DNA of 64,000 nucleotides from Paramacrobiotus metropolitanus (Eukaryota > Tardigrada > Eutardigrada > Parachela > Macrobiotidae): the NCBI RefSeq assembly GCF_019649055.1, contig NW_026570226.1, positions 496,001 to 560,000 on the forward strand, read 5' to 3'. The notes beneath the pieces are model-generated. The model did not search any database. It was not told the origin of the DNA and saw only the letters and a program-made list of their open reading frames with translations. Both the position numbers and the translations under genes were made by a program. How positions within the stretch are numbered: the stretch's first letter is position 1; the number at the start of each line of letters is the position of its first letter. Of this stretch, positions 1-15,600 are shown piece by piece.

Positions 1-220
1 TTGGCTGCGAAAATTGCTAGAAATTCTATAAAAAATTTTTTAATTCAAAGAAATCCCGTGTTTTCCCGAGTAGCGGGCGGGCGTACTAATCAGGCTATAT
101 TCCCGACCGCACCCGATCCGAGCAGAAAGCCTCCCGCACCGCTTTCCGAGCAAAAGCGGGTGCGGGATGCGGGAAATTCCCGTGATTTACCGAGCCCGTG
201 AAAAAAACGGGACATCACTG
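1..220 (-). mobile_element. Terminal part of a hAT-like non-autonomous DNA transposon
   Basis: The segment is rich in short CCCG/CGGG runs that pair with each other, unlike the AT-rich flank. It stops abruptly at 220, where the reverse strand begins CAGTGATGTCCCG. This resembles the terminal inverted repeat of hAT elements (CAG.G.TGTC type). The other end lies outside the window, so the repeat partner and the expected 8-bp target duplication (candidate copy CTTGCTAA at 221-228) cannot be checked. The 66-codon ORF here has no transposase-like features. Alternative: another GC-rich interspersed repeat. Confidence 0.45.
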
Positions 221-821
221 CTTGCTAACAACCTTGCTCCGTTTCTTGAACGCCTTGTCATTAAACATGCCTTGAGTTACGTTGTTGTGTTTGACCGCTT
301 GGGATGAACTAGCGTCATCTCAATCGGAGCCACCTGTGTAATTGCGTTACATCTGTAAGAGCGTCCTCGGCCAGCATCGTTGCCGGCCGTGCCACCTTTC
401 ACACCAACAGCCGTTTAATCGTGGTAAAGGCTGATCGCCACCCCACTAGAACAGTAGCCAGATAGGCCACTGTTACAATATTTCATTGGTTAAGTATTCT
501 TTGAGTTTCGTGCTGTTGGAACTTGGACAGTGGCCGTTGTCGTCGATTTTATCAGTACCGCTAATTTTAAGTTCGTACTGATCGGCAATAACAAACGGAA
601 CCTTCACAAATTACCTATTTACTCAGATAAAAAGTCGACCAAATTACAGAATAATCCAGAAAAAGTCATTATGTTTCCACACAAACACACAATAAAAAAG
701 GGTACACGATAACATACCGCTAAAACACACCGAATAAAAAGCGAACTTGTAAGTACAGTAAATTAACTTTGATGATCAAAGTGATCAAATGACGAATGAT
801 ACATAAAGTGAGACAAGTGTT
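221..821. other. Gene-free stretch downstream of beta-tubulin 1
   Basis: I see no coding region, RNA gene or clear repeat. The only ORF (530-712) has no recognisable composition. The right part lies downstream of the beta-tubulin gene read on the minus strand, so it probably holds the rest of that transcript's 3' UTR and its polyadenylation site. Confidence 0.4.
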
Positions 822-895
822 CATCTTGGAACTCAAGATCTCTGTCCATGTCAACCAGTCCAGTTGACATGGGCAAAGATCTAAGTTCCAAGATG
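822..895. other. Long near-perfect hairpin 11 nt beyond the beta-tubulin 1 stop codon
   Basis: The left arm 822-855 and right arm 863-895 are reverse complements except for one small internal loop and two isolated unpaired or wobble positions. They are separated by a 7-nt loop. In the beta-tubulin mRNA (minus strand) the stem would begin 11 nt after the TAA. A stem of about 33 bp and a total of about 74 nt is the size of an animal pre-miRNA, but the arms match no miRNA family I know. It could also be a small inverted-repeat transposon remnant or a structural 3' UTR element. Confidence 0.75.
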
Positions 896-905
896 CGCGT
901 TTAAT

Positions 906-3625
<2,720 letters not shown>

Positions 3626-5822
3626 TTTGTCTTAGGAAGAATATTCACGACTGAGAAAATAAAATGTTTTGGCGCGACCTAAAAAGTAGTCCGTAACCGT
3701 TAGAAAAGATGCTAGCTGTCTTCGCGAGATTGCAACTGCTTCGAAGGAAAATATCAACGTCTGCGTGCCTGACTGGTCTACTACTGTAAAAGAGCGCATA
3801 TTACACGAAATACTTAGTCAGCTCGGCTTTTGGCCGCTGCGCAAAGTGCTATCCACCCTCTTTGATGCGTCATTCATAAACAGAGGAGACCGACGGTAGT
3901 TTTCATTGGATGGAGCGGTCGGTTTTTCGTTTGTGTTCAATGGTTTCATTCATTTTTTCGTACAGTGCTCGTACGGAATGAGCACGTACATTATGGATGC
4001 CTAGACTGGCGACCGCGTGCGGGTGGACGTCATTCTGCTGTTAAGTTTCTAACTACTGTATTCTTATGTCCGTGTACCTTTTATACTGCGAGTCTGCGAC
4101 ATACCGAATTTGTAAAATAAGAAATTTTATTATTTTGTAAAGGCTTTTAACAACCGGCATCGCTTTTTATACGGTATTTTTGTACTTCTAGTCAAGTTTA
4201 TAAAATTAAGTATAGACTTTGAATTTAAATTAATAATAGAATCTGAATCTGAATGTATTTTTTTTATTGGCGCGTTTAAGAATAAGATTTATATCCGAAA
4301 AAGCTTGCGTGAAATTCATAATTGTACCATCAATAAAGCAAAACTATTGTACAGTAAAATGCAACTGTAGATTAACAGATACCGGTATTCCCGTTACACG
4401 ATTTGTATAGATATTTGGACATAGAGATCTTTAATTTACAATTTACTCGTATAATGCAATGCAACATAAAACAATACAGTAACGATAAGTACTGTTATAA
4501 ACTATTGATGCAATACAGTGAACAGTTGAGTATTTCCGAATACTTTTATACTTATTCTCGTAAATCCGCAGGAATTGACTACTTATTAATTCTGTATTGA
4601 AGTACAGATACAAGTTGAAGTACATATGTACTTCTGTAGATTGTAGATAAAGTCTACCGTACAGATTATTACGTACAGATTATAGGTAATAATATTATTG
4701 CAGGGACTTCTATGCCAAAACTTCATCTGTATGTCTGTGTTCTATATAAATACTTTATTTATAGCTATTCCACAATGCTATACAGTATAAATTATTGTTC
4801 AAAGAAGCACAATATGTAATAACTTCACAGCTCACTTCTCTCATACCATGGGCCATGCTAATAATAATATGATTCTATGGCTATCATACTACCGCGCAGA
4901 AGACGCCATTGCATACTAACGTACACTACACTTGATTATTTGAGTAGCTCTGTATAATTATGTATGTCTACATGAATCACAAATCTGACTAAACTCACCA
5001 AAGCATCGATTGAAAATTATCGAAGTTCAACTTTTGCAAAGACAAATTTTAAGCCGCTATTTCAGCGACAAGTGTCGTGGAAAAACTTGTTCGGCAAGTG
5101 TGTTGTACACCGCTTTTACCCGCCCATCCTGATTCACCGGAAGAACGCACTATCAGGACGTGATTTGAACCTAACATGTCATCAGATTATTCGTAGGAAA
5201 TTTTCGAAACCAGCTATCGCGCATTTCGCGTAAACGATGCCCATGTGCACTCCTTTTGAAAGTTAACATGAACCAAACTAACGTTTTGACTACTTATTGT
5301 TCCCAGCTATTTAGCGAGCGACTGCTCCAGATGAATTTCTACCGCAGCTGAATGAATACTCGTACATGCATTTGGATCTTTAATACTCAATGCATACGCT
5401 ACCTCGGCTTCCTTATACTTAATTATATCTAATCAGATGCACTCTTCAGCCCTGCGAAGCAAAGACGATATTTTGTCTTTCTTTTGCAGTTTTGCTATCG
5501 ATCTCGTGCATAATTCATATCACGTTTTCACTTTTCATTCGCAATTTTGCGAGGAGATACGGGTTGCCATGTGGACGTGTGGTCAGTTATTCCCGGTAGT
5601 ACGTTGCCTCATGTGAAATCACGCGGTGAATTGGTCGGAACTATTGGTAATTGGTGATTTGGTGTTTAATATTGTACACAGACCAGTCATTTGCATCGCA
5701 AATTCTCCCGTTGCCTGCAAAACTGGAGCCATTACAGTCTGATCGAGTGGTACGTTTTAAGGCTATAAGCCTGTAACCTGCATAGCAAGTGCTTAACAAG
5801 TTTTTACTGTAATATATTGCAG
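3626..5822. other. Intergenic region between two divergent genes
   Basis: This holds the presumed promoter and 5' UTR of the minus-strand beta-tubulin gene (next to 3626) and the upstream exon or exons and promoter of the plus-strand adaptor gene. The first recognised adaptor exon starts at an acceptor at 5821-5822, so its initiator ATG must lie upstream, perhaps near 5570 where an ATG precedes possible donors. I cannot choose a start. The stretch is AT-rich (about 4100-4800 especially) with short ORFs only. Confidence 0.4.
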
Positions 5823-8800
5823 GACTCGGACGACGATTTCGTTGTCGTGGACATTCCCCACAGACCGACCGAATCAGCTTCGCGATGCCTTGTAGAACTG
5901 TACACAGACTTTGATGGTCAGTCATATCGAACGGTGACCATCGATCGGACTACCAATGTCCTGCAAATCTTGCGTATTCTCTTATCGGATAATCACTGTG
6001 GCGATTGCACTAACTGGGTAATAATTGAGTGGAAACGGGCACTGTGTCTTTGGCGAATTGTAGAGGACCATGAGTGCATTGGACCTATACAAGACTCTTG
6101 GCGTCATGATGTGGATGGGGAATACAATCGTTTTGTTGTTAAGCAGGATTATTGCAAATATGAAGTATTTAGGAATCCAAAGGTAAGAGATAAACGCATT
6201 GCTTGTTACATCAACTTACACCACTGTGAGCAGTCCGTATGAAATATCTCCGGTACAAAAAATCGATATAAATTACCAATAAATCTTATTTCCTAACGGC
6301 ATGTAGGGGATTTTCCTTTGGTTTTCAGTTATGATTTGTAACTGGACACGCATTAATAATCACCTTGTATCATTGTAACACGGCGCATTTCGAGGCTTGT
6401 TAACATCCATGAATTTTCACCGTAATTTGTTTGTTAGCCTCAGCGAGTGCCGAGAGGCTAGATAAGTGCTTGCCCGATAATTAATGGTCAGAAACTAATT
6501 TATTTTAAAAGATCTTTCGGCTGTCTTTTGTATGGTTTTTATAAAAATTGAAACGTTTTTCGTTGTCGTATATTTACATAGCTACTCCTGCATTTTTACA
6601 CGTCGGCTACATTTTTGATTTGTTGTGGTGATGCTTTTGAAATTAAGCAAAATTACCATTATGCAACAATGATCTGAGTTACTGATTTACTACGCAAGTC
6701 ATAAACGTAGTATGTGTATAGTGTATTTATATTTTGTTTTAATTGTTCTATATAATCAAACGGTTGATTATGCAGTCCGCTGTAGGCCTTAAGGAAATAC
6801 CCGAAAGTAATTTCGCTTTGCCTACATATTGCATAACCGCTGCAAGAGCTGTTTCGACAGGACTTGACATGTGGGAAAATTGTTGCATGTTGTATTTTGT
6901 TGTCCTTGTAGCAATTCTTCCCTGCAGGCAGGATGGACATCTGCATGGATAAACTGGATATGTTGGCTACTGAACAGCCATCAGCGCAAAATGCCTTCTT
7001 GAGGGTAAGTTGGCAATCCCACTGAACACGAACCGTACGATACTACTTAAAATTCGTCTGAGCCTGTATAGCATCAGAAACTAATTTTCGCATCTGTAGA
7101 GTTTATTAGTTTTATTCGTTCTAAGGTATTAGTTTGACGGTATGTGACAAATATTATGCTTCACTGATTGTTTTCCGGATTAAAAATTTTAATTTTAACT
7201 TGATTTCGATACCGATAAGGTTTTTTTGCCGTGTTAATGGATGCTCTTGGGTACTTGTTTGCCGGTATTCGGGTTTGTGCAGTATGCCATGGATGGCGGT
7301 ATAACGTGTAATAAGTTTTTTAGCAATCCTTTCTGAGGTGATTAACGTTATTACGTTGTACGCCATACGGATGTACTGCAGTCTGTATTCTGCAAGCAAT
7401 GGCAATAACCCAGTGGTGGTTACTGCACCACGGTGATGCACTGCCCAGGAAGCGATACTTTACTGGAAATCGTTATGTATACTTATTGCACACCCTTTTT
7501 CTTTTTGTAACTTGACTCTTTATTACCAGCCGGTTTCTCAGGATAGAACGGTGCTTATGATAAACAGCATTAGCTAAATCAATACATCATCTCGCAGAAT
7601 CTTTTATCGTCGACAAACTGGCTGCCAGATGTTGATGGATGGTTGAGCCTACGCGAAAAGAAAGCATGGAAAAAGCAGTTTTTCGTCCTTCGACCCTCTG
7701 GATTATATATGAGCGTAAAAGGCACGAGCAAGGTAAAAAAATATAATTGCCTGCGTACCTGAAGGTGGGAGTACAAAAACTGGTATAAGATTTCTGATTT
7801 CGCGCTGCATTCTTGCTACTTCGTGCTATAAAATAAATAAACTGTACATAGTACAATAAAGTGCGTGCATGATTCCATAAAATTTATAGCTCTACCAAAA
7901 GCGGTAATTCTCGTAGACTCGTATTTACGCCGTACCGCGTTACACCTATTATTCCCATTTTTCTTTGTGATTAGGATCCGAAAAATCTCGCTCTTCTCTG
8001 CTCCTTGGATGCTGTGCACATTTATTATACGGAAAATGGTCGGAAAACACTGGGTGCTGCTACCGATAGCGTTATCTGCGTGGCGGTAAGTGTTGTGAGT
8101 GCGGTGAATGAGTGATTTGTATGCAAATATCGGTTGCCGATAGAGGCGATAATGAGCCGACCCTGGAATGATTGCGCTATATGTAATGCCGATTTGTTGC
8201 TATAGAATTCTTCGGATGCCACATACAAGTACATTTGTTGCGAGGATGATGAGATGCGACGGAACTGGATCGTCGCACTGCGTTTGCAGAAGGTACACTG
8301 ACGAAATACGTACTACAAAACGAAGAGTACAAGTGCCAGTGAAGAGTTTAACAGTTGCGCCGAGCCTGTTTCGAGTGCGGCAACTGAGGCGTATCCAGCT
8401 TTTTGACAAACGCGTATCCGAGCTATTGCTGTCAGTTGCAGACTTGTCGATCTGTTATTTTTGTTAGGATAAATAATTTTGGCTGGTCGACTGTGCACTT
8501 GGTTAGAGAATAATGTGGCGTATTGTGCGTTTGCAGTATGGCAAGCAGATGAAGGAGAATTATGAAGCGGCTAGTCGTGTCGACGAGCTACTGAATACCG
8601 CCGAGAATGTTAAGGTAGGTGATCAAGCAGTTATATTTATTGCACCTTTTTGTTCACTTTTCAGAAGTGCCTATTGTAAAACGTTTTGGCTGGCTAGACT
8701 CTGGAGCACTTAATTTAACAACGTCTTGACGAATTTGAATTTGCTGCTTTTGCATTAAATATTATCGCGCTGATTAATGACATTTTTGGAATAGTTAAGC

Positions 8801-10588
8801 CTTAGTTAGCGTAATATGCCTTTCAGTTGATCCTCTGGTTTGTGCCCTGTGATCTGATTAAGAACATCCGACAAACGTCGCTCTACGGCATAATCAGATT
8901 CGTGTTTCTGTAATAGGCGATGTAAGCTTTTAGTTTCAAAATCTGTTACGTAAATGTAATTCAATTTTAGGAGGATAGCCAATTTTTTTTAACGTATTAT
9001 TACTTTGTACAGATATACTTTGTAAATATTTATTAATTATGTGAAGGTTTTTGTAAGCCAAAAACGCGTAGACCGATGTCAAATACGCAACACAGTTCGC
9101 TGAAAGGGTACAAATTTCACGCGCAACTTGATTCGAAAAGACTTCCTTTACTTACATCATTTAACCACCGCCATATTGCATAATGCGCTAAGCGACATCC
9201 CCATTACGACGAGAACATAAATTGGAATTTTGCTGACTACAGGAACTGGCACTCCAGGAAAAATGCAAATCTCTTGTCCCCATGGATTTCTCTGGCAACT
9301 GCGGTCGAGTCATTGTGGAAAATCAGCAGGAAGCCATTGCGGCCCTAATGACGGAACTGCAGACCTGGAAGGTAAAACGGCCGCCATACTTTGACTTGTT
9401 CTTTGTATTACGTGCCAGGTTGTGGTAATATGATCGCTTAATATATCGATTCATCCTTGTCGAACAGAAACGTCAGACGGGCCGCTGTCTGGACAGTTCA
9501 ACTGCCATGTCCGCTTCCCATGCCTATCCTCTCCATCTTTCCCAGCCCTGGTATCATGGCGGTTTGACACGGGAGGAAGCTAATCGATTGCTCAGCAAGC
9601 AGGGAATGGTTGATGGGTAGGTTTTTGACAGTTGCAACGACTGACGATGGTAATTTGACGGCTGTTCAATTTGGCACATAATGCCGTGTCGATGATCCCT
9701 TCGGCTCAGTGTTCCCATTTTGCTGGTTGGTTATATGACCCCATTGGCAGCTGCAAGTTAACAGTCAGCGCCACTGTCGTCTCCCTTGAGGAAGTTGGAA
9801 TTGCGATTTGATTATGGTGCTGCTGGGTTTGGGGGCGGCGATTAATTCAATCGAGGCGGAAATAGCAAAAAACTCAACGTCGGTGACGCATTGGCTCGCC
9901 AGGCTCGGTTGATTTCACATTTGCTTGTCGGCGAGAGGAAGAGGAAAAGTCAGTGATTGTCAGGCATGCTCGTGATTGTTAGTTGAGCAGCTGTGCGGCT
10001 TTTTGCAGCTTAAGGGTACGCCGGTGCGGCGAAGGGTGTGTCGTTGCAGAAAAGGTCAAGATGCCAAAGCAGAATGAGTGAACGAATTTTTATTTTGGCA
10101 AAACAAGGCAATATTTTATTAAGTGATCATCTGATCGTCTGGACTTTTATGTCGCAGACATAACAGTTTCCGTTTCAACGGTTACGTGCGTTGGAATATT
10201 GAAAACAGCGCCTTTATTATGCAACAGTTTGGAATTTCTAGTCGCTGATGGTGTCAGTTCTTAAATTCACCGTTAGCTTAATGCTTGAGCTGCATGCTAA
10301 TGTAGTTTCACAAATATTTCACGGGGTTATTTTCGCAGGGTATTCCTTGTGAGGAAAAGCCGCAGCGAGCCACGTTGCTTCGTGCTGTCATTCACGTTTT
10401 CCGGCAAGACTAAGCACCATCAAATATACCCGATAAAGAATAATGACCAAATCTGTTTGACCTTGGACGAGGGCAAAACTAAATTTGCTGATTTGACCCA
10501 GTTGGTGGAATTTTATCAGCTGAATATTGGGATTTTGCCCACAAAATTAACATATCCGTTGAAGATATCGGAAAGTCCGAGACGGTGA
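5823..10588 (+). CDS. GRB7/GRB10/GRB14-type adaptor (RA-PH-BPS-SH2), 5' end missing
   Basis: Adaptors of this family bind activated receptor tyrosine kinases through SH2, and Ras-type GTPases and phosphoinositides through RA and PH. Exons: 5823-6182 (RA), 6912-7004, 7598-7732, 7975-8085 and 8206-8292 (PH), 8537-8614, 9243-9371 (BPS), 9468-9616 and 10339-10588 (SH2), with consistent phases, 463 residues. Matches to the vertebrate family include KYEVFRNP after RA, GWLSLREKKAWKKQFFVLR and SGLYMSVKGTSK in PH, MDFSGNCGRVI in BPS, and QPWYHGGLTREEANRLL plus LVEFYQLNIGILP in SH2. The domain order and the BPS motif separate it from MIG-10/lamellipodin, which lack SH2. The phosphotyrosine motif reads FLVRKS rather than FLVRES; its Arg is kept. 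The initiating exon upstream of 5823 was not identified. Confidence 0.93.
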
Positions 10589-12683
10589 TATCTACGTGTA
10601 TTCGACTACATATGCAAAAGCCTTACTAGCTGACTATGCTGCGCTGCACTTCCCGTCCTGCTCCATGTTTTTTCAAGCCAAGGGTCTCTTTTTTTTACTG
10701 TCTTAATTTATTGCATATTTTATTGTTGTTGACCGAGCCGTATATGTACACGCTGTAAAAGCTGTTTGACGGCTGATAATTTATGACTCGTTAAATTTTT
10801 TTACGGTTTTAAAAATTAATTATTCTTGTGGTGATGCTGTTCCTGGGCCTTAGTTCGCACATTTCTGTAATCTTGGTAACGCAAATGTGGCTTTAAGTGT
10901 TAATTCACAGTTGTTTTCCTGGTGTACGCTGGTAGCTGGTTCAGTTGTTTGAACTCTGACGACCGAAGGGTTTATATGGGAAAGTTGGGTTTTTGAAGTT
11001 ATTATACACAACGTGTAATAGTTATGTACAATACAAGTACTGATGTGGTCCGCTATTAAACCGCAGGCTCCGTGTGTTTTGCAGTTTATAACTTGAAGTC
11101 TTAGGTGACTATGTTTCTTATTAAAATGAATAATTTAGAGCTGGCTCGACAAATTATTTAAAATCGATAGCTCTGCGAAAAGATGCACTTTGGTATTCGG
11201 TCTTGTGTTTCTCGAATTATTCCTCGAAGAAATATAAATATAACTTTACGGAGACATTTAAACTACAAAGACTTGAATTATACCGTACATGCAGTACACA
11301 GATTCAATGTTATCAACATTTTATGGTTTTGTTATTATTTCAGAGAAAAGCGAAATATCTAACATTAAAGTAGTAAGGAACAGTAATAGATTATTGTGGT
11401 GTACATTTATTATTTTTGCCGCAAATGATCAGTTGCCATTGCGGCCCATAACGCCACATGCACATTATGCAAAGCCAAAACTGTTAAAGCGCTCCAGAAT
11501 CCAGTACTCGTATGACCGATTCTTGGATTAACCTTAAAATCGACTTTCATGAATGTTTTAACATCCTTTTCTTTGGAAATTTAAATAGAAACGCGGTAGT
11601 ATGAGTCGAAATACATACGGTAAGGTAAATTCACAGAGCGGCACAATTTAGGTGATCGAACCAAGGGCAGCCGACAGTTGTTCCAGTATTAAATGACTGT
11701 CGCTAGTAAAATGGACTTGCAATACGTAACCATTCAAAATATCGCCCTTTCAGTTTAGTAATCATAAATGTCAGATCTGGACATGTAGGATATATAGCAT
11801 AAATACGGTAGAATTGTAACTGCACGTCGTATCGTAGAATTGCACTTCATTTTTACTTTTTCAGGCTAGACTTACAGTGTTTTTGAGAAAATAATTTCGC
11901 ATCCTCCAGACACAGAGAGCAGAGTTTGTAAAAGTATAACACCAGCAGTTTTAGTTGGACCGCTCAAGACATTCTGGGGTACTACTCGGGTAGTACTGTA
12001 GTTAAATTAAATCCTTTTCCGCCCGCTGCTTGCTTGGTGCATTGTTGACATCAGATGCTGGTGTAATGCACAGGTAGTACTTGGTATCTACGGTAGTATC
12101 TATACTTCTACTCGTATCCACAAAATATCATATAGAATTTTATCCTTATTCGATATGCATGTTAATGAGTCCAGTAACTAATATTAATATATTTGCCATT
12201 TAATGGAATCAAACGGCAAATCTTCTGTTTTATTTGTTTGATCGAAATCCAACAGACTGAAACACTGACTCTTAATACGTTTAAATGGTAAGGCATTTCA
12301 ATAAGTCCGTATACGCATTACCGTTTTATAAATTAAAGACAGATCTAGATTAACACTGCCCCTTCTTATCGTGTAAATACACAACATTTGGCGAGGAGTC
12401 AATATTAATATTAACTGGAAGTCTGGAACAGCTATATAGTTCAAAACTTAAAATTCTATGCGTTGCGATCCGTATAACTACAGGCAACTTAACAGGGTTG
12501 ACAACACAAAAACAAAAAATTTCTGGATACACAATCACTCGAAGCCGTGTTCACCGGATAGTCATATTAAACAAATTACAAAATTACTTCTCATCGAGTA
12601 AGTAGAGATGTATTGAGATCTATTATTCTATACTATACGATAATAATAAGTAGAGTGTAAAAAAGAACGAAAATGTTCCTCTG
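10589..12683. other. Gene-free stretch between convergent genes
   Basis: The adaptor gene (+) ends at 10588 and INPP1 (-) ends at 12684, so this 2.1 kb should hold both 3' UTRs. ORFs at 11289-11531 (+) and 12350-12538 (-) have no coding signature. I see no RNA gene or repeat. Confidence 0.4.
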
Positions 12684-15600
12684 TTAATCTAAATTCTCGA
12701 TTGCCTCTTTCATAACTTGTTGCAATTTCGCCACGATTTCTTTCAGCGTATCCAGATTCGCATATGCCAGAATGCCACCAGTGTTCAGCCAACACTCTTG
12801 GGCTTCGGCATCCTGGAAAGTAAAAATATATTCTAACGATAAAACGATCACTAACATTGTTTCTATATCGGAGTCAGATTGAAAACCATGTATAAGTTCA
12901 TCTTCCCTACATATTTATATATCGCGGTTGTAAACGTAATGCGCTCGACTCGAACAGAATTAATCCTGCGTGACGCAAAATGCTCTAACCAGTAAGGTTC
13001 TAGAAGTATGACGGTTGATTTGTGTTTTGAATTCTTATATTTATTATTAGAGTCGACATCGGTTAATCTCACATATGAGGAAGTACGTTAAACAGCTCCA
13101 CAAATGCATAAAATATTGATGGAACGATGCAGACCGATAAATTCCGTGTAATAGTCGTGTTCAATTATTATTTATTGCATTACCGGATTGTCGGGATGCA
13201 AATATTGAAGTTCAAATTTCCGGTTATTTTCCACTGAAGTGAGATCAAAATCCGTCAGTGCTTTGGAAAGATCACACACTCCGCCACCAACCGATCTACA
13301 AAAATGGGATATGTATAATCATACAACTGCGAAAGACTGCATTCAGTACTCTGGACAGTAGTCTGGATACGGTAAAAGCATTAACACCTTATTTATTTCA
13401 AAAGAAGCTAGGTTCGAAGCTCTTGTCAAAGACAATCTTATGAAATATCATTACTTAAATAAAATAACGTTTACCTCGTAATAGTAAATTGTGGGACTCA
13501 AAATCATTGATCGCATACAATGTTTAACTCAAGTTTCGGCGACTAAAAGTGTGTTATATAAACGGCGCTGTTGGCATGCTCTCGGGTCACAATTATTTTG
13601 TGGCGACATTCTGATGCTAATGCCTCTTATGGTTAGAAATCCAACCGTCTATTAGCTAATGTACTTTTTCCGATCGCATTAGAACAGAGCGCAGTAATTC
13701 GATACCTGAGGAGAGCGTGGGGAGCACATGTATCCCATTTGAAGGTGGAGTTTTTTGATAGGATATAAGCGTCGGCCAAACCCAATGTTACCGCCAGAAA
13801 CTTGTATCCGGCACCGGCAGAATATATGGTAGTAAAGCACTCATCAAGCGCCTCTTTCAGCTCATCCGTCTCACTTGGACTCATAATCACAACGTGGGAT
13901 TTTGCTGTTGCCACTGGGCGTTCACTGCGGATACCGGAATGGGCATTTATGCCGCCATATGACAATCCCCAAACGCATCGACTTTTCCATCTGTAACCAC
14001 ATTAGCAATAATATAAATTCAACCGGAAGACACAATAAGCAAAAATTGTTAACAATGAGTATCATAAAAAATAAAGTCAAAACGTTCGACATAAGGATTT
14101 TGAAACGCCTAATCAGCTGATTAATTGTCACGTATTCCGCTTTGTCCGGAGTGATGAACAGTAAATAATAGCTTTTTATATGAAAATACAGTGTGTCAAA
14201 TCTAATTAATTGTAAGTACCATGTCGACTTTCACCAAGTTATTCACTTTTTTTATGCAAAAGTGACTAGCACTGATTCATTAATCCGACAAATATATTAT
14301 ACGAGTAGTTATCCAGTTCAAGAATGTCGAGTAAAGTGAAAAACAACTTCTTCGATATTTTGCTCACGTTTTCATCTTTTTACCTTTTGGTTACCGGGTC
14401 CACTTCGTGAAAAGGCTGATTAATGACACCCATAACGGGCTCGCCAGTAGTTAAATCGAAAACGCCAATTAAAATTGTAACACAATGAATTCCAGATAAA
14501 TACACTCCATGGCTCTGTTTCTCTGATCCTTGTCCGGAAACGTATTCGGCCGTTGCATCTGAACATACGTTTTACCGTAAAGATTAATCGATACACTGCT
14601 TTATTTCCATTGTTTTGCCTATTTTCAAATCTTCTACCAAAATTACGTATTTTGATAAATAAAGATATAAGTTTTGGTGTATAGTTATAATAGCAGCTGT
14701 CAAGCCAGTCTACTGCAGACAATTCTATGCCATTAAAAATTATTATTTCATAATACAGCTTAATTTACCTCGTTCCTATCCACATCATTTTTGTACTGCT
14801 TAAAAGTGGCCACAAGATGAATAATGTGAGTATCATGGAAATACGATTTCTTGCGCTCAGGGAAACAAGGGAAAATCAATTCTACATATTCATCACCCTC
14901 ATAAACTTTAAAAATCGCATGATTGGCTATCATTCCTTCGAACCACTTTAGTATTACTGGCTTTAAAGCGTTCCCCAGGGGAAAAACAAACCTTCTTTAC
15001 CTAACGGATCAACCCAAATGCCGAATCCATCAGCGGGTAGCTGCAATTTAACGCTGTTCGTCCTATCCAAATCCACGCCGCACATATCCGGTTCATTGTA
15101 GATGGCACCGGCCAGCTCATCGGCTGCACGTTCGTCTCCTTGTAGAACTCCCAATAGAAGATTCTTCATCAAATCGGCACTCGGCAAAATCTAGAGAAAA
15201 TGCAGCAGTATAATTCACTGTCACTGTCGGAGCAAGCCTCCGTATTATAGAAAAGACTGCTTTAAATTTTATGAATTCCAAAGAAGATGACTCAGTATTC
15301 AAAATTTAATTCCTCTTAAAATTTATGGTATCTTTTCGGAATGCGATGACATACTGTAGTTGTACAGTGAACTTGCAACAGAAAGACATTAAGCGTATGT
15401 TTTTCAAAATTAAACCCGGTGTATATTACATTTGTTTATTTTGTATTTGTGAATGCAACAATATCAAAATTATTACAAATGCGTTCGCTACCAGTTCGAT
15501 AGAATTTGTTGTTAAAAGTTACTTTCTTTAGAATTTTCAGGGATAATTCAAAAATTTCTATAACATCCTAGGTAGTCTGCAATATAATAAATGTAATCAA

